A stretch of DNA of 34,890 nucleotides from an uncultured Eubacteriales bacterium (GTDB lineage Bacteria > Bacillota > Clostridia > Christensenellales > Aristaeellaceae). The first letter of the stretch is position 1. Each line of letters begins with the position of its first letter. Location: the NCBI GenBank assembly GCA_902801765.1, contig CADCJO010000015.1, forward strand, positions 1 to 34,890. Reading direction: 5' to 3'. The translations under genes were made by a program, and so were the position numbers. Under the pieces are notes generated by a model. It searched no databases. It saw nothing but the letters and a program-made list of their open reading frames with translations, and was not told the origin of the DNA. Positions 8,741 through 17,367 of this stretch are shown piece after piece.

Positions 8741-9868
8741 ATGGATCAGCAATTGGCGCGCAAACTGCAGCAGGTAGGCGAAGGGTTCCATCTTCGGGGG
8801 CCGTTCTTTTCTTATGAAGAAGTCAGCCAGGGCAACGTGAACCGCACTTACAAGGCCAACTATATCCGCGACGACGGCACGGGCATGGCGGTGATCAAAA
8901 GCTACCTGGTGCAGCGGGTGAACACCTACGCGTTCCGCAATCCCGTTCAGCTGATGGAAAACATCGATCAGGTTACGGAATACATCCGGGAAAAGCAGCC
9001 CGGCAAGGTCAGCCTGCACTACCATCACACAGGGGACGAGGACGGCCGGAAAACCTATCTGATGGACGACGACGGCAGTTTCTGGCGCGTGTGCAATTAT
9101 GTAACCTCTGTCACGTTCGATTCCTGCGACGACCTGCGCGTGGTGCGCAACGCGGGAGAGGCGTTCGGCGAATTCCAGATGGTGCTGAGCGATTTTGACG
9201 CCAGCAAGCTTTATTACACGATTCCTGATTTCCACAACACCCGCAAACGTTATGAGACGCTGATTCAGGACGCAAAGGCCGATCCCTGCGGGCGCGTTGC
9301 GGAAGTGAAGGAAGAATTGGACTGGCTCCTGTCCATGCAGGATCAGGCGTGCAAACTGACCGACATGTATAACGCGGGTGAACTGCCCCTTCGCGTGACC
9401 CACAATGATACCAAGATCAACAACGTCCTCTTTGACATAGACACCCACGAAGCCCTGGTGGTGGTCGACCTGGACACGGTCATGCCCGGCCTGGTGGGGC
9501 ACGACTTCGGCGACGCCATCCGCTTTGCCGCCAACTTTGTGGAGGAGGACGCGGAAAACTACGCCAAGGCGGGCATCAACCTGAATGTTTTCTGGGCCTT
9601 TGCCGAAGGTTTCCTGAAATACACCGCCAAGACCCTGACCGAAAATGAGATCAGCACCCTGGGCCTGTCCTGCTTCGTGCTGGCCTGCGAGCTGGCTACC
9701 CGCTTCCTGGACGACTACATCAACGGCGACAAGTATTTCAACGTCAAAAAGGAAAAGCACAATCTGGTGCGCACCCGCTGCCAGATCGCCCTGGCCAAGG
9801 ACATGCTGGAAAAGATGGACGCCATGCAGGCCATCGTGAACGAATGCGCGCGGAAGTACCGGCAATGA
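8741..9868 (+). CDS. APH-fold sugar kinase, N-acetylhexosamine 1-kinase (NahK)-like
   Basis: A 375-residue cytoplasmic kinase of the aminoglycoside-phosphotransferase fold. The catalytic loop is VTHNDTKINNVLFD (H221, D223) and the metal-binding motif is VVVDLDTVMPGLVGHDFGDA (D243, D245). The N-lobe holds the SQGNVNRTYKANY nucleotide-binding stretch. Length and motifs match the NahK/LnpB group, which phosphorylates N-acetylhexosamines at C1 (bifidobacterial NahK is 359 residues) and which is often mislabelled mucin-desulfating sulfatase. ATG 8741 follows AGGAAAG at 8730-8736; the in-frame ATG at 8648 lies inside the promoter and is excluded. It stands as a single gene between its own promoter and terminator. 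Substrate is inferred from the family. Confidence 0.82.
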   Translation: MDQQLARKLQQVGEGFHLRGPFFSYEEVSQGNVNRTYKANYIRDDGTGMAVIKSYLVQRVNTYAFRNPVQLMENIDQVTEYIREKQPGKVSLHYHHTGDEDGRKTYLMDDDGSFWRVCNYVTSVTFDSCDDLRVVRNAGEAFGEFQMVLSDFDASKLYYTIPDFHNTRKRYETLIQDAKADPCGRVAEVKEELDWLLSMQDQACKLTDMYNAGELPLRVTHNDTKINNVLFDIDTHEALVVVDLDTVMPGLVGHDFGDAIRFAANFVEEDAENYAKAGINLNVFWAFAEGFLKYTAKTLTENEISTLGLSCFVLACELATRFLDDYINGDKYFNVKKEKHNLVRTRCQIALAKDMLEKMDAMQAIVNECARKYRQ

Positions 9869-9879
9869 GTTTCCGCTTT

Positions 9880-9905
9880 GCCTTCCCAAACGGGAAGGCT
9901 TTTTT
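9880..9905 (+). terminator. Rho-independent terminator after the kinase gene
   Basis: GCCTTCCC (9880-9887), loop AAAC, GGGAAGGC (9892-9899), then six T. A perfect 8-bp stem placed 11 nt after the stop. Confidence 0.93.
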
Positions 9906-9922
9906 CTTGCCTGAATTTGCGC

Positions 9923-9951
9923 TTGTATCGGCTGTTTTTCCGTGTTATAAT
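9923..9951 (+). promoter_or_regulatory. Sigma-A promoter for the methyltransferase gene
   Basis: TTGTAT (9923-9928), 17-nt spacer, TATAAT (9946-9951) with an upstream TG (extended -10), 37 nt before ATG 9988. Confidence 0.85.
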
Positions 9952-9987
9952 CTAAATTGGGGTTTTCCCCATGAAAAGGAGAATCGT

Positions 9988-10845
9988 ATGTTTCTTGCCA
10001 ACGGATGGAAGGATTTTGAAGTGCTGGACACCGGCGAGGGAGAAAAGCTGGAGCGCTGGGGGGACATCCTGCTGGCCCGGCCCGACCCGCAGGTGATCTG
10101 GCCCCGGGAAAACGACCGGCTCTGGCAGAAGGCCCAGGCGCATTACACCCGCAGCGAACGAGGGGGCGGGGCTTGGGATTTTCGGGAAAAGCTGCCGGAT
10201 AAATGGGTGATTGCCTACCGGGATTTGAAGTTTTACGTGCGGCCCACGGGCTTTAAGCACACCGGACTGTTTCCCGAGCAGGCGGCCAACTGGGACGCCA
10301 TGGCCGGGATGCTGGCCAAGCGGCCCGGCGCGAAGGTGCTGAACCTGTTTGCCTACACCGGCGGCGCGTCCCTGGCCTGCGCGGCGGCGGGCGCCCACGT
10401 GACCCACGTGGACGCGGCGAAGGGCATGGTGCTGTGGGCCAAGGAAAACCGGGAATTGTCCGGCCTGCCCGAAACCAGCTTCCGCTTCATCGTGGAGGAC
10501 GCGCTGGCTTTTGTGAAGCGGGAGATCCGCCGGGGCAGCAAATACGACGGCGTGGTGATGGACCCGCCCAGCTATGGCCGCGGGCCCACGGGCGAAGTGT
10601 GGAAGCTGGAAAACGAGCTGTTCAATCTGGTGGATACCTGCGCCGGGGTGCTTTCTGACGACCCGCTGTTCTTCTTCATCAACAGCTACACCACCGGCTT
10701 CCAGCCCGCCGTACTGCAAAACATCCTGCAAAAAACCGTCGCCCGGAAATACGGCGGCGAAATCGACTCCCAGGAGCTTTGCCTCCCCGTCCGTTCCGGC
10801 GGCGTGCTGCCCTGCGGCGCAACGGGACGATGGATCGCCAGGTAA
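9988..10845 (+). CDS. Class I SAM-dependent rRNA methyltransferase (RlmI/YccW-like catalytic domain)
   Basis: A 285-residue cytoplasmic methyltransferase. Motif I is VLNLFAYTGGASLACAAAGA (about 117-136, SAM binding), the acidic motif is HVDAAKGMVLWAKENRELSG, and motif IV is VVMDPPSYGRGP (D192). These match the RlmI/RlmK-like 23S rRNA cytosine methyltransferase domain, but the N-terminal PUA domain of full-length RlmI is missing. ATG 9988 has AAAAGGAG at 9974-9981 and its own promoter; the frame extends upstream to 9844 only because it overlaps the previous gene's end. The next gene downstream is an RluA-type pseudouridine synthase, so the two may form an RNA-modification pair separated by a hairpin element. 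Exact target base is unknown. Confidence 0.85.
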   Translation: MFLANGWKDFEVLDTGEGEKLERWGDILLARPDPQVIWPRENDRLWQKAQAHYTRSERGGGAWDFREKLPDKWVIAYRDLKFYVRPTGFKHTGLFPEQAANWDAMAGMLAKRPGAKVLNLFAYTGGASLACAAAGAHVTHVDAAKGMVLWAKENRELSGLPETSFRFIVEDALAFVKREIRRGSKYDGVVMDPPSYGRGPTGEVWKLENELFNLVDTCAGVLSDDPLFFFINSYTTGFQPAVLQNILQKTVARKYGGEIDSQELCLPVRSGGVLPCGATGRWIAR

Positions 10846-10859
10846 GAACGGAGGAAATG

Positions 10860-10927
10860 CTGGGGGAAACCGCTCTTTGGAGGCCAAAGAGCGGTTTCCC
10901 CCAGACCCCCTTCCGAGAAAGCCATAA
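10860..10927 (+). repeat. 21-bp perfect hairpin with AGG loop and conserved tail (copy 1)
   Basis: Arm 10860-10880 (starts CTGGGGGAAACC) is fully complementary to 10884-10904, leaving only the 3-nt loop AGG. The tail CCTTCCGAGAAAGCCATA follows at about 10910-10927. The same design recurs at 20749-20815 and, with a changed stem, at 25664-25726. There is no T-run after the stem, so it is not a standard terminator. Confidence 0.8.
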
Positions 10928-11010
10928 AGGGTATGGCGTTATTTATGAATCCGGGATTGTTGCTCCTAAACAGATTTCTTTTAATACCATCTCGATGAAA
11001 GAGGGATAGC

Positions 11011-11739
11011 ATGAATACTCCGACTATTTTGTACGAGGATAATCACGTGATCGTGGCGGTGAAGCCCCAGAACCTGCTGACCCAGGGCGATGAAACGGGG
11101 AATGAAAACCTGCTGGATCAGATCAAGGAATACGTGAAGGAAACCTACAACAAGCCCGGCGAAGCCTACATCGGCCTGGTGCACCGGATGGACCGGCCCG
11201 TGGGCGGGCTGCTGGTGTTTGCCCGCACCAGCAAAGCGGCGGCGCGGCTTTCCGAGCAGGTAAAGGTGCATGAGCTGAACCGTCAGTACGTGGCCATCGT
11301 GGAGGGCGAAACCCCTGACCGCTTCACGTACGTGGACTATCTGGCCAAGGACCCGGAAAAAAACATGGTCACCGTGCTGCCATCCTACCTCAAATTGCAG
11401 GGCAAGGAAGCCATCCTTCATGGCCGCACCGTGGCCCACCGGGACGGGCTGAGCCTGGTGGCGATCCAGCTGGAAACGGGCCGGGCCCATCAGATTCGCG
11501 TGCAGATGCAGCACGCCGGCTTCCCCCTTTGGGGCGACCACCGCTACGGCAACGGCAAGGGCAAGGAGCAGATCGCCCTGTGGGGGATGCGGCTCAGCTT
11601 CGCCCACCCCATCACCAAGGATCAAATGCTCTTCATCGCGCCGACGCCCGAAGAAAAGCCCTGGCTGTTCTTTGAGCGCGAGCTCAAGGGCCTGGAAACC
11701 ATCTGGCCCCAGATCAAACCGGCGATGCAGGGAGAATAA
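11011..11739 (+). CDS. RluA-family RNA pseudouridine synthase
   Basis: A 242-residue cytoplasmic enzyme that isomerises uridine to pseudouridine in rRNA or tRNA. The catalytic motif is GLVHRMDRPVGGLLVFARTS (Asp61), with Met in place of the usual Leu before the Asp. The downstream RluA strands LVAIQLETGRAHQIRVQMQH and FPLWGDHRYG are present. No N-terminal S4 domain is seen, so it resembles the compact RluA/TruC-like members. GAGGG lies about 9 nt before ATG 11011. It follows the RlmI-like methyltransferase across a hairpin repeat, and the stop codon forms the edge of the heptamer repeat at 11737-11837. The RNA site modified cannot be told from sequence. Confidence 0.9.
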   Translation: MNTPTILYEDNHVIVAVKPQNLLTQGDETGNENLLDQIKEYVKETYNKPGEAYIGLVHRMDRPVGGLLVFARTSKAAARLSEQVKVHELNRQYVAIVEGETPDRFTYVDYLAKDPEKNMVTVLPSYLKLQGKEAILHGRTVAHRDGLSLVAIQLETGRAHQIRVQMQHAGFPLWGDHRYGNGKGKEQIALWGMRLSFAHPITKDQMLFIAPTPEEKPWLFFERELKGLETIWPQIKPAMQGE

Positions 11740-11837
11740 GGCATTAGGCAATAGGCAGTAGGCAGTAGTTTATACTGTCCATTCACTTGCTTTCGTCCCT
11801 ATCCTCCTACTGCCTATTGCCTACTGCCTATTGCCTT
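11737..11837 (+). repeat. Inverted arms of tandem TAGGCAR heptamers (copy 1)
   Basis: The left arm (11738-11768) is a run of units such as TAGGCAA and TAGGCAG. The right arm (11807-11837) reads CTACTGCCTATTGCC and onward, its complement over 31 nt with only a few mismatches. The centre is 38 nt of unrelated sequence. It begins in the stop codon of the pseudouridine synthase and ends 39 nt before tgt. A second copy is at 29660-29771. Confidence 0.8.
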
Positions 11838-11869
11838 TTCCAACCACCAATCATAACAACGGAGTATAA

Positions 11870-13003
<1,134 letters not shown>

Positions 13004-13037
13004 GCCTGCAAACGGATGTGTGACAAAGGAGTCACTT

Positions 13038-13940
13038 ATGCTGTATCTGATAAACCTTGTGCTGCTGTTTTTCTTTTATTCGTTCCTGGGCTGGTGTATG
13101 GAGGTGACGCTGAAATACATCCAGTATCACCGCTTCATCAACCGCGGCTTTTTCACCGGCCCCATCTGCCCGATTTACGGCTCCGGCGCGGCGCTGATCA
13201 CGCTGGCGATCGAGGGCTTGCGCACAGTGGAAAAGGGCTATGGCACCACGTTCCTGGTCTCGTTCCTGCTGTGCGGAGCGGTGGAATACTTCACCAGCTA
13301 TTTTATGGAAAAGCGCTTCCACGCCCGATGGTGGGATTACAGCCAGAAGCCCATGAACCTGCACGGGCGTATTTGGATCGGCAACCTGATTCTGTTCGGC
13401 CTGGGCGGCGTGGCGATCATTCATATCATCAATCCGCCGCTGTACCGGCTTTTTGAACGGCTTCCCCTCCAAACCCGCGGGATCATCGCCGCCGCGCTCC
13501 TGTGCGTTTTCGCCGCCGACTATGTGGTGACCCACTTCGTGCTGAAGCTGGTAAAGTCGGGCATCGAGCACAGCGAGGCCGACAACACCGAGGAAATCAA
13601 CCGCGAGATCCGCGTGCTGCTCAGCGACCGGAACATCTTCTACCGCCGTTTCGCGGACGCATACCCGGAGGTTGTGTACCGCACGGAGCGCATTAACGCC
13701 CGTCTGGCAGCGATCAAGGCCGAAACGGAAAGAATCCGCCGGGAGGCGGAGGAACGCATCACCGCGCGCATGGAGCCCACAGCCATGATCAAGAATACCA
13801 TCATCGAAAAGCAGGACGCGCTGATCGGTATGCTGTACGACGAAACGATGGCGACCGAGGAAATGAAGCGGGTCAAGCGTGAAATTGAAGGAGAACAGAA
13901 ACGCCTGCAGAGCAGGCCGCTGGCCAGACTGCGGAAATAA
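13038..13940 (+). CDS. CmpB/type IV putative ABC-transporter permease family membrane protein
   Basis: A 300-residue protein. The first ~165 residues hold about five hydrophobic spans with the family signature FYSFLGWCMEV, NRGFFTGPICPIYG and WWDYSQKPMNLHGRI, seen in the ABC_trans_CmpB family of Firmicutes. The last ~130 residues (from about 175) are soluble, charged and largely helical (RLAAIKAETERIRREAEER), probably a coiled coil. ATG 13038 follows AAAGGAG at 13025-13031; a GTG at 13020 is in frame but overlaps the ribosome binding site. It lies 34 nt after tgt with no terminator between, so it may be co-transcribed. Its transport role is a family name, not established; no ATPase is nearby. 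Confidence 0.8.
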   Translation: MLYLINLVLLFFFYSFLGWCMEVTLKYIQYHRFINRGFFTGPICPIYGSGAALITLAIEGLRTVEKGYGTTFLVSFLLCGAVEYFTSYFMEKRFHARWWDYSQKPMNLHGRIWIGNLILFGLGGVAIIHIINPPLYRLFERLPLQTRGIIAAALLCVFAADYVVTHFVLKLVKSGIEHSEADNTEEINREIRVLLSDRNIFYRRFADAYPEVVYRTERINARLAAIKAETERIRREAEERITARMEPTAMIKNTIIEKQDALIGMLYDETMATEEMKRVKREIEGEQKRLQSRPLARLRK

Positions 13941-13975
13941 TTTTTTGCCGGCGAATGAACATGGCGCATAACGGG

Positions 13976-13999
13976 TTTTAAGTTCCAAGCTCTAAGGCT
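13976..13999 (+). repeat. Single arm of the TTCTAAG-like heptamer repeat
   Basis: TTTTAAGTTCCAAGCTCTAA and following bases resemble one arm of the elements at 2747-2856 and 29166-29241. No matching opposite arm is visible before the next gene, so this looks like a solo or decayed copy. Confidence 0.5.
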
Positions 14000-14056
14000 G
14001 AGCTTGTCCGCCATCAGTATGATTCAGTCTGAATATCTTCTCAGGAGGAGAAACGT

Positions 14057-15016
14057 ATGGAATACCGTTCCATTCCGCAGGTTCGGCTGCCGGTGTCCAG
14101 GATCATTCTGGGCTGTGCGTCGGACGGGTTCAACGGCGGCAAGGACATGAGCGCCGTGCTGGACGCGGCGCTGGCCGCGGGCATCAACACGCTGGATACG
14201 GCCCGGGTATACGCCCAGTCCGAGCATGTGATCGGGCAATGGCTGGGCTGGCATCGGGACGAAGTCGTGATTATTTCCAAGTGTGCCCATCCATCTCTTT
14301 TGCATCCCATGCGGCTGACGGAAAAGGATATTCGCAAGGATTTGGAAACCTCCCTGCGGGAGCTGGGCACGGACAGGATCGACATTTATCTGTTCCACCG
14401 CGACCATCCGTCGGTGGAGCCGGGGGCCATGATCGAAATTATGAACGCGCTGAAATCCGAGGGCAAGATCGACGCCTTCGGCGCGTCCAACTGGACGTAC
14501 GAGCGGTTCCGCCAGGCGCAGGAATATGCGGAGAAGCACGGCCTTGTGCCCTTCTCTGTTTCCAGCCCGCATTTCAGCCTGGCCCGCCAGCAGGCCGATC
14601 CTTACGGCGGGGGCTGCGTTTCCCTGACCGGGGAAGAAAACGCCGCCGCGCGGCGCTGGTATACGGAGACGCAGACGCCGGTATTCGCTTATTCCAGCCT
14701 GGGACGGGGACTGCTGTCCGGTAAGCTGAAAAGCAGCGACGCAAAACATGCCGCCAAGGTGCTGGACGTGTTTGCCATGAAGGGCTACGGCTGCGAGGAC
14801 AACTATCAGCGCCTGGCCCGGTGCGAGGAATTGGCGGAACGGAAGAATTGCACTGTGGCGCAGATTGCCATGGCGTGGGTGTACAGCCAGCCGATGAATA
14901 CCTTCGCCATCGTCAGCATGTCCTCCCCCGCCCGGATTCCGGAGAATATCGCCGCCCTGTCCCTGAAGCTCACCGACGACGAATGCCGGTATTTGAACCT
15001 GGAAACAGAAGGCTGA
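14057..15016 (+). CDS. Aldo/keto reductase
   Basis: A 319-residue NADPH-dependent oxidoreductase of the AKR barrel fold. The catalytic tetrad is visible: D47 and Y52 in NTLDTARVY, K75 in IISKCAH and H114 in YLFHRDHP. The C-terminal coenzyme region (FAIVSMSSPARIPENI) matches the family consensus of a phosphate-binding loop. GGAGGAG at 14043-14049 sits 7 nt before ATG 14057. It appears to be a single gene with no terminator or clear promoter seen. Substrate is unknown; its sequence is unlike the ferredoxin-tailed aldo/keto reductase at 31433-32581 in lacking cysteine clusters. Confidence 0.88.
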   Translation: MEYRSIPQVRLPVSRIILGCASDGFNGGKDMSAVLDAALAAGINTLDTARVYAQSEHVIGQWLGWHRDEVVIISKCAHPSLLHPMRLTEKDIRKDLETSLRELGTDRIDIYLFHRDHPSVEPGAMIEIMNALKSEGKIDAFGASNWTYERFRQAQEYAEKHGLVPFSVSSPHFSLARQQADPYGGGCVSLTGEENAAARRWYTETQTPVFAYSSLGRGLLSGKLKSSDAKHAAKVLDVFAMKGYGCEDNYQRLARCEELAERKNCTVAQIAMAWVYSQPMNTFAIVSMSSPARIPENIAALSLKLTDDECRYLNLETEG

Positions 15017-15062
15017 GCGCTGGAGCGAATTGTAAAATTATTCAAAGAACGGAGGACGGGAT

Positions 15063-15091
15063 TTGCAATCCGTGGACGGTTATGGTATGAT
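15063..15091 (+). promoter_or_regulatory. Sigma-A promoter for the L,D-transpeptidase gene
   Basis: TTGCAA (15063-15068), 17-nt spacer, TATGAT (15086-15091), 33 nt before ATG 15125. Confidence 0.85.
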
Positions 15092-15124
15092 AGGGCCGTG
15101 TTTATAGCACCCAAGGAGGAATGT

Positions 15125-16261
15125 ATGCGGAAAATCCTGTTTTCGCTTTTGACTGTGTTTTTGATCTTTTTTGTTTCCGCCACGTCGGCGGAGGAAGTCA
15201 TCACCCCCGCTTACCGTAGCACGTACCGGCCCGGGCATGAAGCCTGCTACTGGTGCACGCCGATGGACATTCACGACGAGGAAGCGGTGTGGGCCATGCT
15301 GACGGCTCCAATCACCGTGGTGGACGCGGGCCAGAGGGAACAGGTGATTCTGTACGCCGAACCCAACAAGAACAGCGAACAGCTGGGCGTCATCACCGGG
15401 GCCAGCCAGGCGGTGCACGTGCTGGAAAGAAACAATGATGGCTGGGCGTTGGTGGAGACCTATTCCAGCTCTTTCCACGACAGCAAGGTAAAAAACTGGA
15501 ACCAATTTGTAACCGGTTATGTGCAGTCCAGCAAACTGAAAGAAAAAAAGGTCAACCAGGATTACGGCATCGTGATCGACAAGCTGACTCAAACGCTGTA
15601 TCTTTTCCATGACGGCCATCTGATGAGCACCCTGGCCGTCTCCACCGGCCTGTATAACGACAAGCAGCCCTACAACGAAACCCGCTCCGGCGAATTCATC
15701 ATCGTGTCCCGGGTGGGCGATTTCAAAAGCGACAGCCTGATCTGCGCCATGGGCCTGCGCTTCAACAGCGGCGATCTGCTGCATGAAGTGCCACATACCA
15801 AAAACGGCGACGGCTCCAAGAATTATAAGTATAACGAGCCCAAGCTGGGCACCCGCGCCAGCCACGGCTGCATCCGGGTGCAGCGGCTGAAAAACCAGGA
15901 CGGCATCAACATGAAGTGGATCTGGGACAACATCAAAAACGGCACCAAGCTGGTGGTTTGGGAAGATTACCAGGGCCGCCAGGTCGAGATCCCGTCGGAC
16001 GACACCCTGCTGTACTACAATCCCAACGGCGGCAGCAATTACCACACCGAGCACGACTGCCGGGGCATCAAGGAAAAGTATTGGCCGCAGATGGAATCCT
16101 TTACCTACGGTCAATTGGAGGAGGGCACGTTTGCTTCTCTTACGCCCTGCCCCTACTGCCAGCCGCCGCGCCGTCTGGCGGACCTGGAGGAAATCAACCG
16201 GATTCATCTGGAAATGTCTCCGGGTGAGGTCATGTCTTATTGGGAAAAGGAAAACAAATAA
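15125..16261 (+). CDS. Secreted L,D-transpeptidase (YkuD) with C-terminal cysteine motif
   Basis: A 378-residue exported enzyme expected to form 3-3 peptidoglycan crosslinks or attach proteins to the wall. Residues 1-22 are a signal peptide (MRKILFSLLTVFLIFFVSAT, probable cleavage after TSA). An SH3-like stretch follows (VILYAEPNKNSEQLGVI). The YkuD domain runs from YGIVIDKLTQTLYLF to NGTKLVVWE with the active-site signature SHGCIRVQ. The tail contains YYNPNGGSNYHTEHDC and LTPCPYC, a CxnCxxC pattern that may bind a metal. AAGGAGG at 15113-15119 selects ATG 15125; the ATG at 15121 is out of frame. It has its own promoter and a shared terminator. The role of the tail is unknown. Confidence 0.9.
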   Translation: MRKILFSLLTVFLIFFVSATSAEEVITPAYRSTYRPGHEACYWCTPMDIHDEEAVWAMLTAPITVVDAGQREQVILYAEPNKNSEQLGVITGASQAVHVLERNNDGWALVETYSSSFHDSKVKNWNQFVTGYVQSSKLKEKKVNQDYGIVIDKLTQTLYLFHDGHLMSTLAVSTGLYNDKQPYNETRSGEFIIVSRVGDFKSDSLICAMGLRFNSGDLLHEVPHTKNGDGSKNYKYNEPKLGTRASHGCIRVQRLKNQDGINMKWIWDNIKNGTKLVVWEDYQGRQVEIPSDDTLLYYNPNGGSNYHTEHDCRGIKEKYWPQMESFTYGQLEEGTFASLTPCPYCQPPRRLADLEEINRIHLEMSPGEVMSYWEKENK

Positions 16262-16263
16262 AA

Positions 16264-16288
16264 AGAGGGCAGAGCAGTTCTGCCCTCT
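16264..16288. terminator. Bidirectional terminator between convergent genes
   Basis: AGAGGGCAGA (16264-16273) pairs fully with TCTGCCCTCT (16279-16288). Reading minus, the stem is followed by TTTTTATTT; reading plus, by TACTTTT. It serves both the L,D-transpeptidase and the minus-strand peptidase, whose stop codon overlaps its right edge. Confidence 0.88.
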
Positions 16289-17283
16289 TACTTTTCCCGG
16301 CTTCTGTCCGCCAGAAATTCCCGCAGGGAGGGAATGGCTGTTCCATCCAGCGCGTGATCCGGGGAAGCGTGCCAGAGGGATTGCAGAATGGCTTCCTCGG
16401 CGCATTCCCCGATGGCGCGGAAAGGCAGGTTCATCAGGTCTTCCCGCAGGATGGTCTGTGTCTGGAAACTGCCATGGGTTTCCATTTGGGCGGTGGTAAA
16501 GCCCACGGCGATTTCCCCGCTGCCGTGGCCGATGTACGACCCCAACCGCGCCATGCCCACGGAGGCGCGGCGAAGAACCCGCTTTAATTGGCGGCTGGAC
16601 AGCGGCAGGTCGGTGGCGGCGATGAGAATGATACTGCCCTGATCGCATTCCGCCAGTTCATCCGGCAGGCAGGCCGCGCGGAAGTCCGCCGACGCGCCGT
16701 AATTGCTCTGCACCAGCACGCCCAGGGTATACATTTTTCCGTCGATCTCCATCAGTCGGGAGGACGAGCCGACGCCGCCCTTCATCCCGTAGCAGACGGT
16801 GCCGCGTCCCGCGCCGACCGCGCCTTGGGCAAAAACGTCAGACGCCGATGCGATCGCGGCGAACACCTCTTGTTCCCCGATGGGCCGCTGAACAATGTCG
16901 CTGATGCGGCTGTCGTTGCATTCGCAGACGACGGGATTCACGGAAGTCAGATGGATTCCATCCCGCTGGCAGAGGCCGATCATATAGCTCACCAGCGCGT
17001 CGTGGACCTTGCCCACGTTCAGGGTATTGGTCAGGGCAATGGGCGTTTCCAGCTGGCCCAGCTCCTCCACCTGCACCAGGCCCAGGGTTTTCCCGAAGCC
17101 GTTGAACACGCAGCAGGCCGCCGTCAATTTATCCGTAAACGGGTTTTCGCGGGGCGGCAGGACCACGGTGACCCCTGTGTGGCAGTTTCCTTCGTCTATT
17201 GTCGCGTGGCCCACGCGCACGCCCGGCACGTCGGTAATCAGGTTGCGGTTGCCGTGGGGCAGCCTGCCGATAGAGAGGTTCAT
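16288..17283 (-). CDS. P1-family (DmpA/BapA-type) aminopeptidase
   Basis: A 331-residue Ntn-type hydrolase of the DmpA group (L-aminopeptidase/D-esterase), which cleaves itself into two chains. It starts with ITDVPGVRVGHATIDEGNCH followed by TGVTVV, typical of the family. GRGTVCYGMKGGVGSSSR and TLGVLVQSNYG follow. The probable self-cleavage site is Gly216-Ser217 in DQGSIILIAATDLPLSSRQL, which would free Ser217 as N-terminal nucleophile; this placement is by analogy with DmpA. No signal peptide is seen, so it is cytoplasmic. ATG 17283 is preceded by AAAGGAGG. It is transcribed away from the HAD phosphatase gene. Substrates are unknown, perhaps D- or beta-amino-acid peptides. Confidence 0.87.
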   Translation of the reverse strand: MNLSIGRLPHGNRNLITDVPGVRVGHATIDEGNCHTGVTVVLPPRENPFTDKLTAACCVFNGFGKTLGLVQVEELGQLETPIALTNTLNVGKVHDALVSYMIGLCQRDGIHLTSVNPVVCECNDSRISDIVQRPIGEQEVFAAIASASDVFAQGAVGAGRGTVCYGMKGGVGSSSRLMEIDGKMYTLGVLVQSNYGASADFRAACLPDELAECDQGSIILIAATDLPLSSRQLKRVLRRASVGMARLGSYIGHGSGEIAVGFTTAQMETHGSFQTQTILREDLMNLPFRAIGECAEEAILQSLWHASPDHALDGTAIPSLREFLADRSREK

Positions 17284-17306
17284 GTCTTTCGCCTCCTTTG
17301 CTTTCT

Positions 17307-17315
17307 ATTCTATCA
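17307..17315 (-). promoter_or_regulatory. Probable extended -10 for the P1 peptidase gene
   Basis: On the minus strand TGATAGAAT sits about 24 nt upstream of the ATG. No good -35 is found at the right distance, so this is a weak call based on the TGnTAnAAT pattern. Confidence 0.4.
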
Positions 17316-17367
17316 CAAAGCCGGACAGATTTCTACAAAGGCTTCTTGCACGAAAGGATGTTTGATC

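Noticed and set aside
10860-10904. Ordinary Rho-independent terminator
   Set aside because: The stem is unusually long and perfect and is not followed by a T-run on either strand, so it is listed as a repeat.
11737-11837. Possible CRISPR array in the heptamer repeats
   Set aside because: Units are 7 nt with no spacers, arranged as two inverted arms; no cas gene is near.
13016-13456. 146-codon frame overlapping the start of the CmpB-type gene
   Set aside because: It lies in another frame of the same DNA, while the 13038 frame has the ribosome binding site and family motifs.
16588-17367. Upstream extension of the HAD phosphatase frame
   Set aside because: It runs antisense through the P1 peptidase gene. 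The HAD motif I starts right after GTG 17368, which has its own ribosome binding site.
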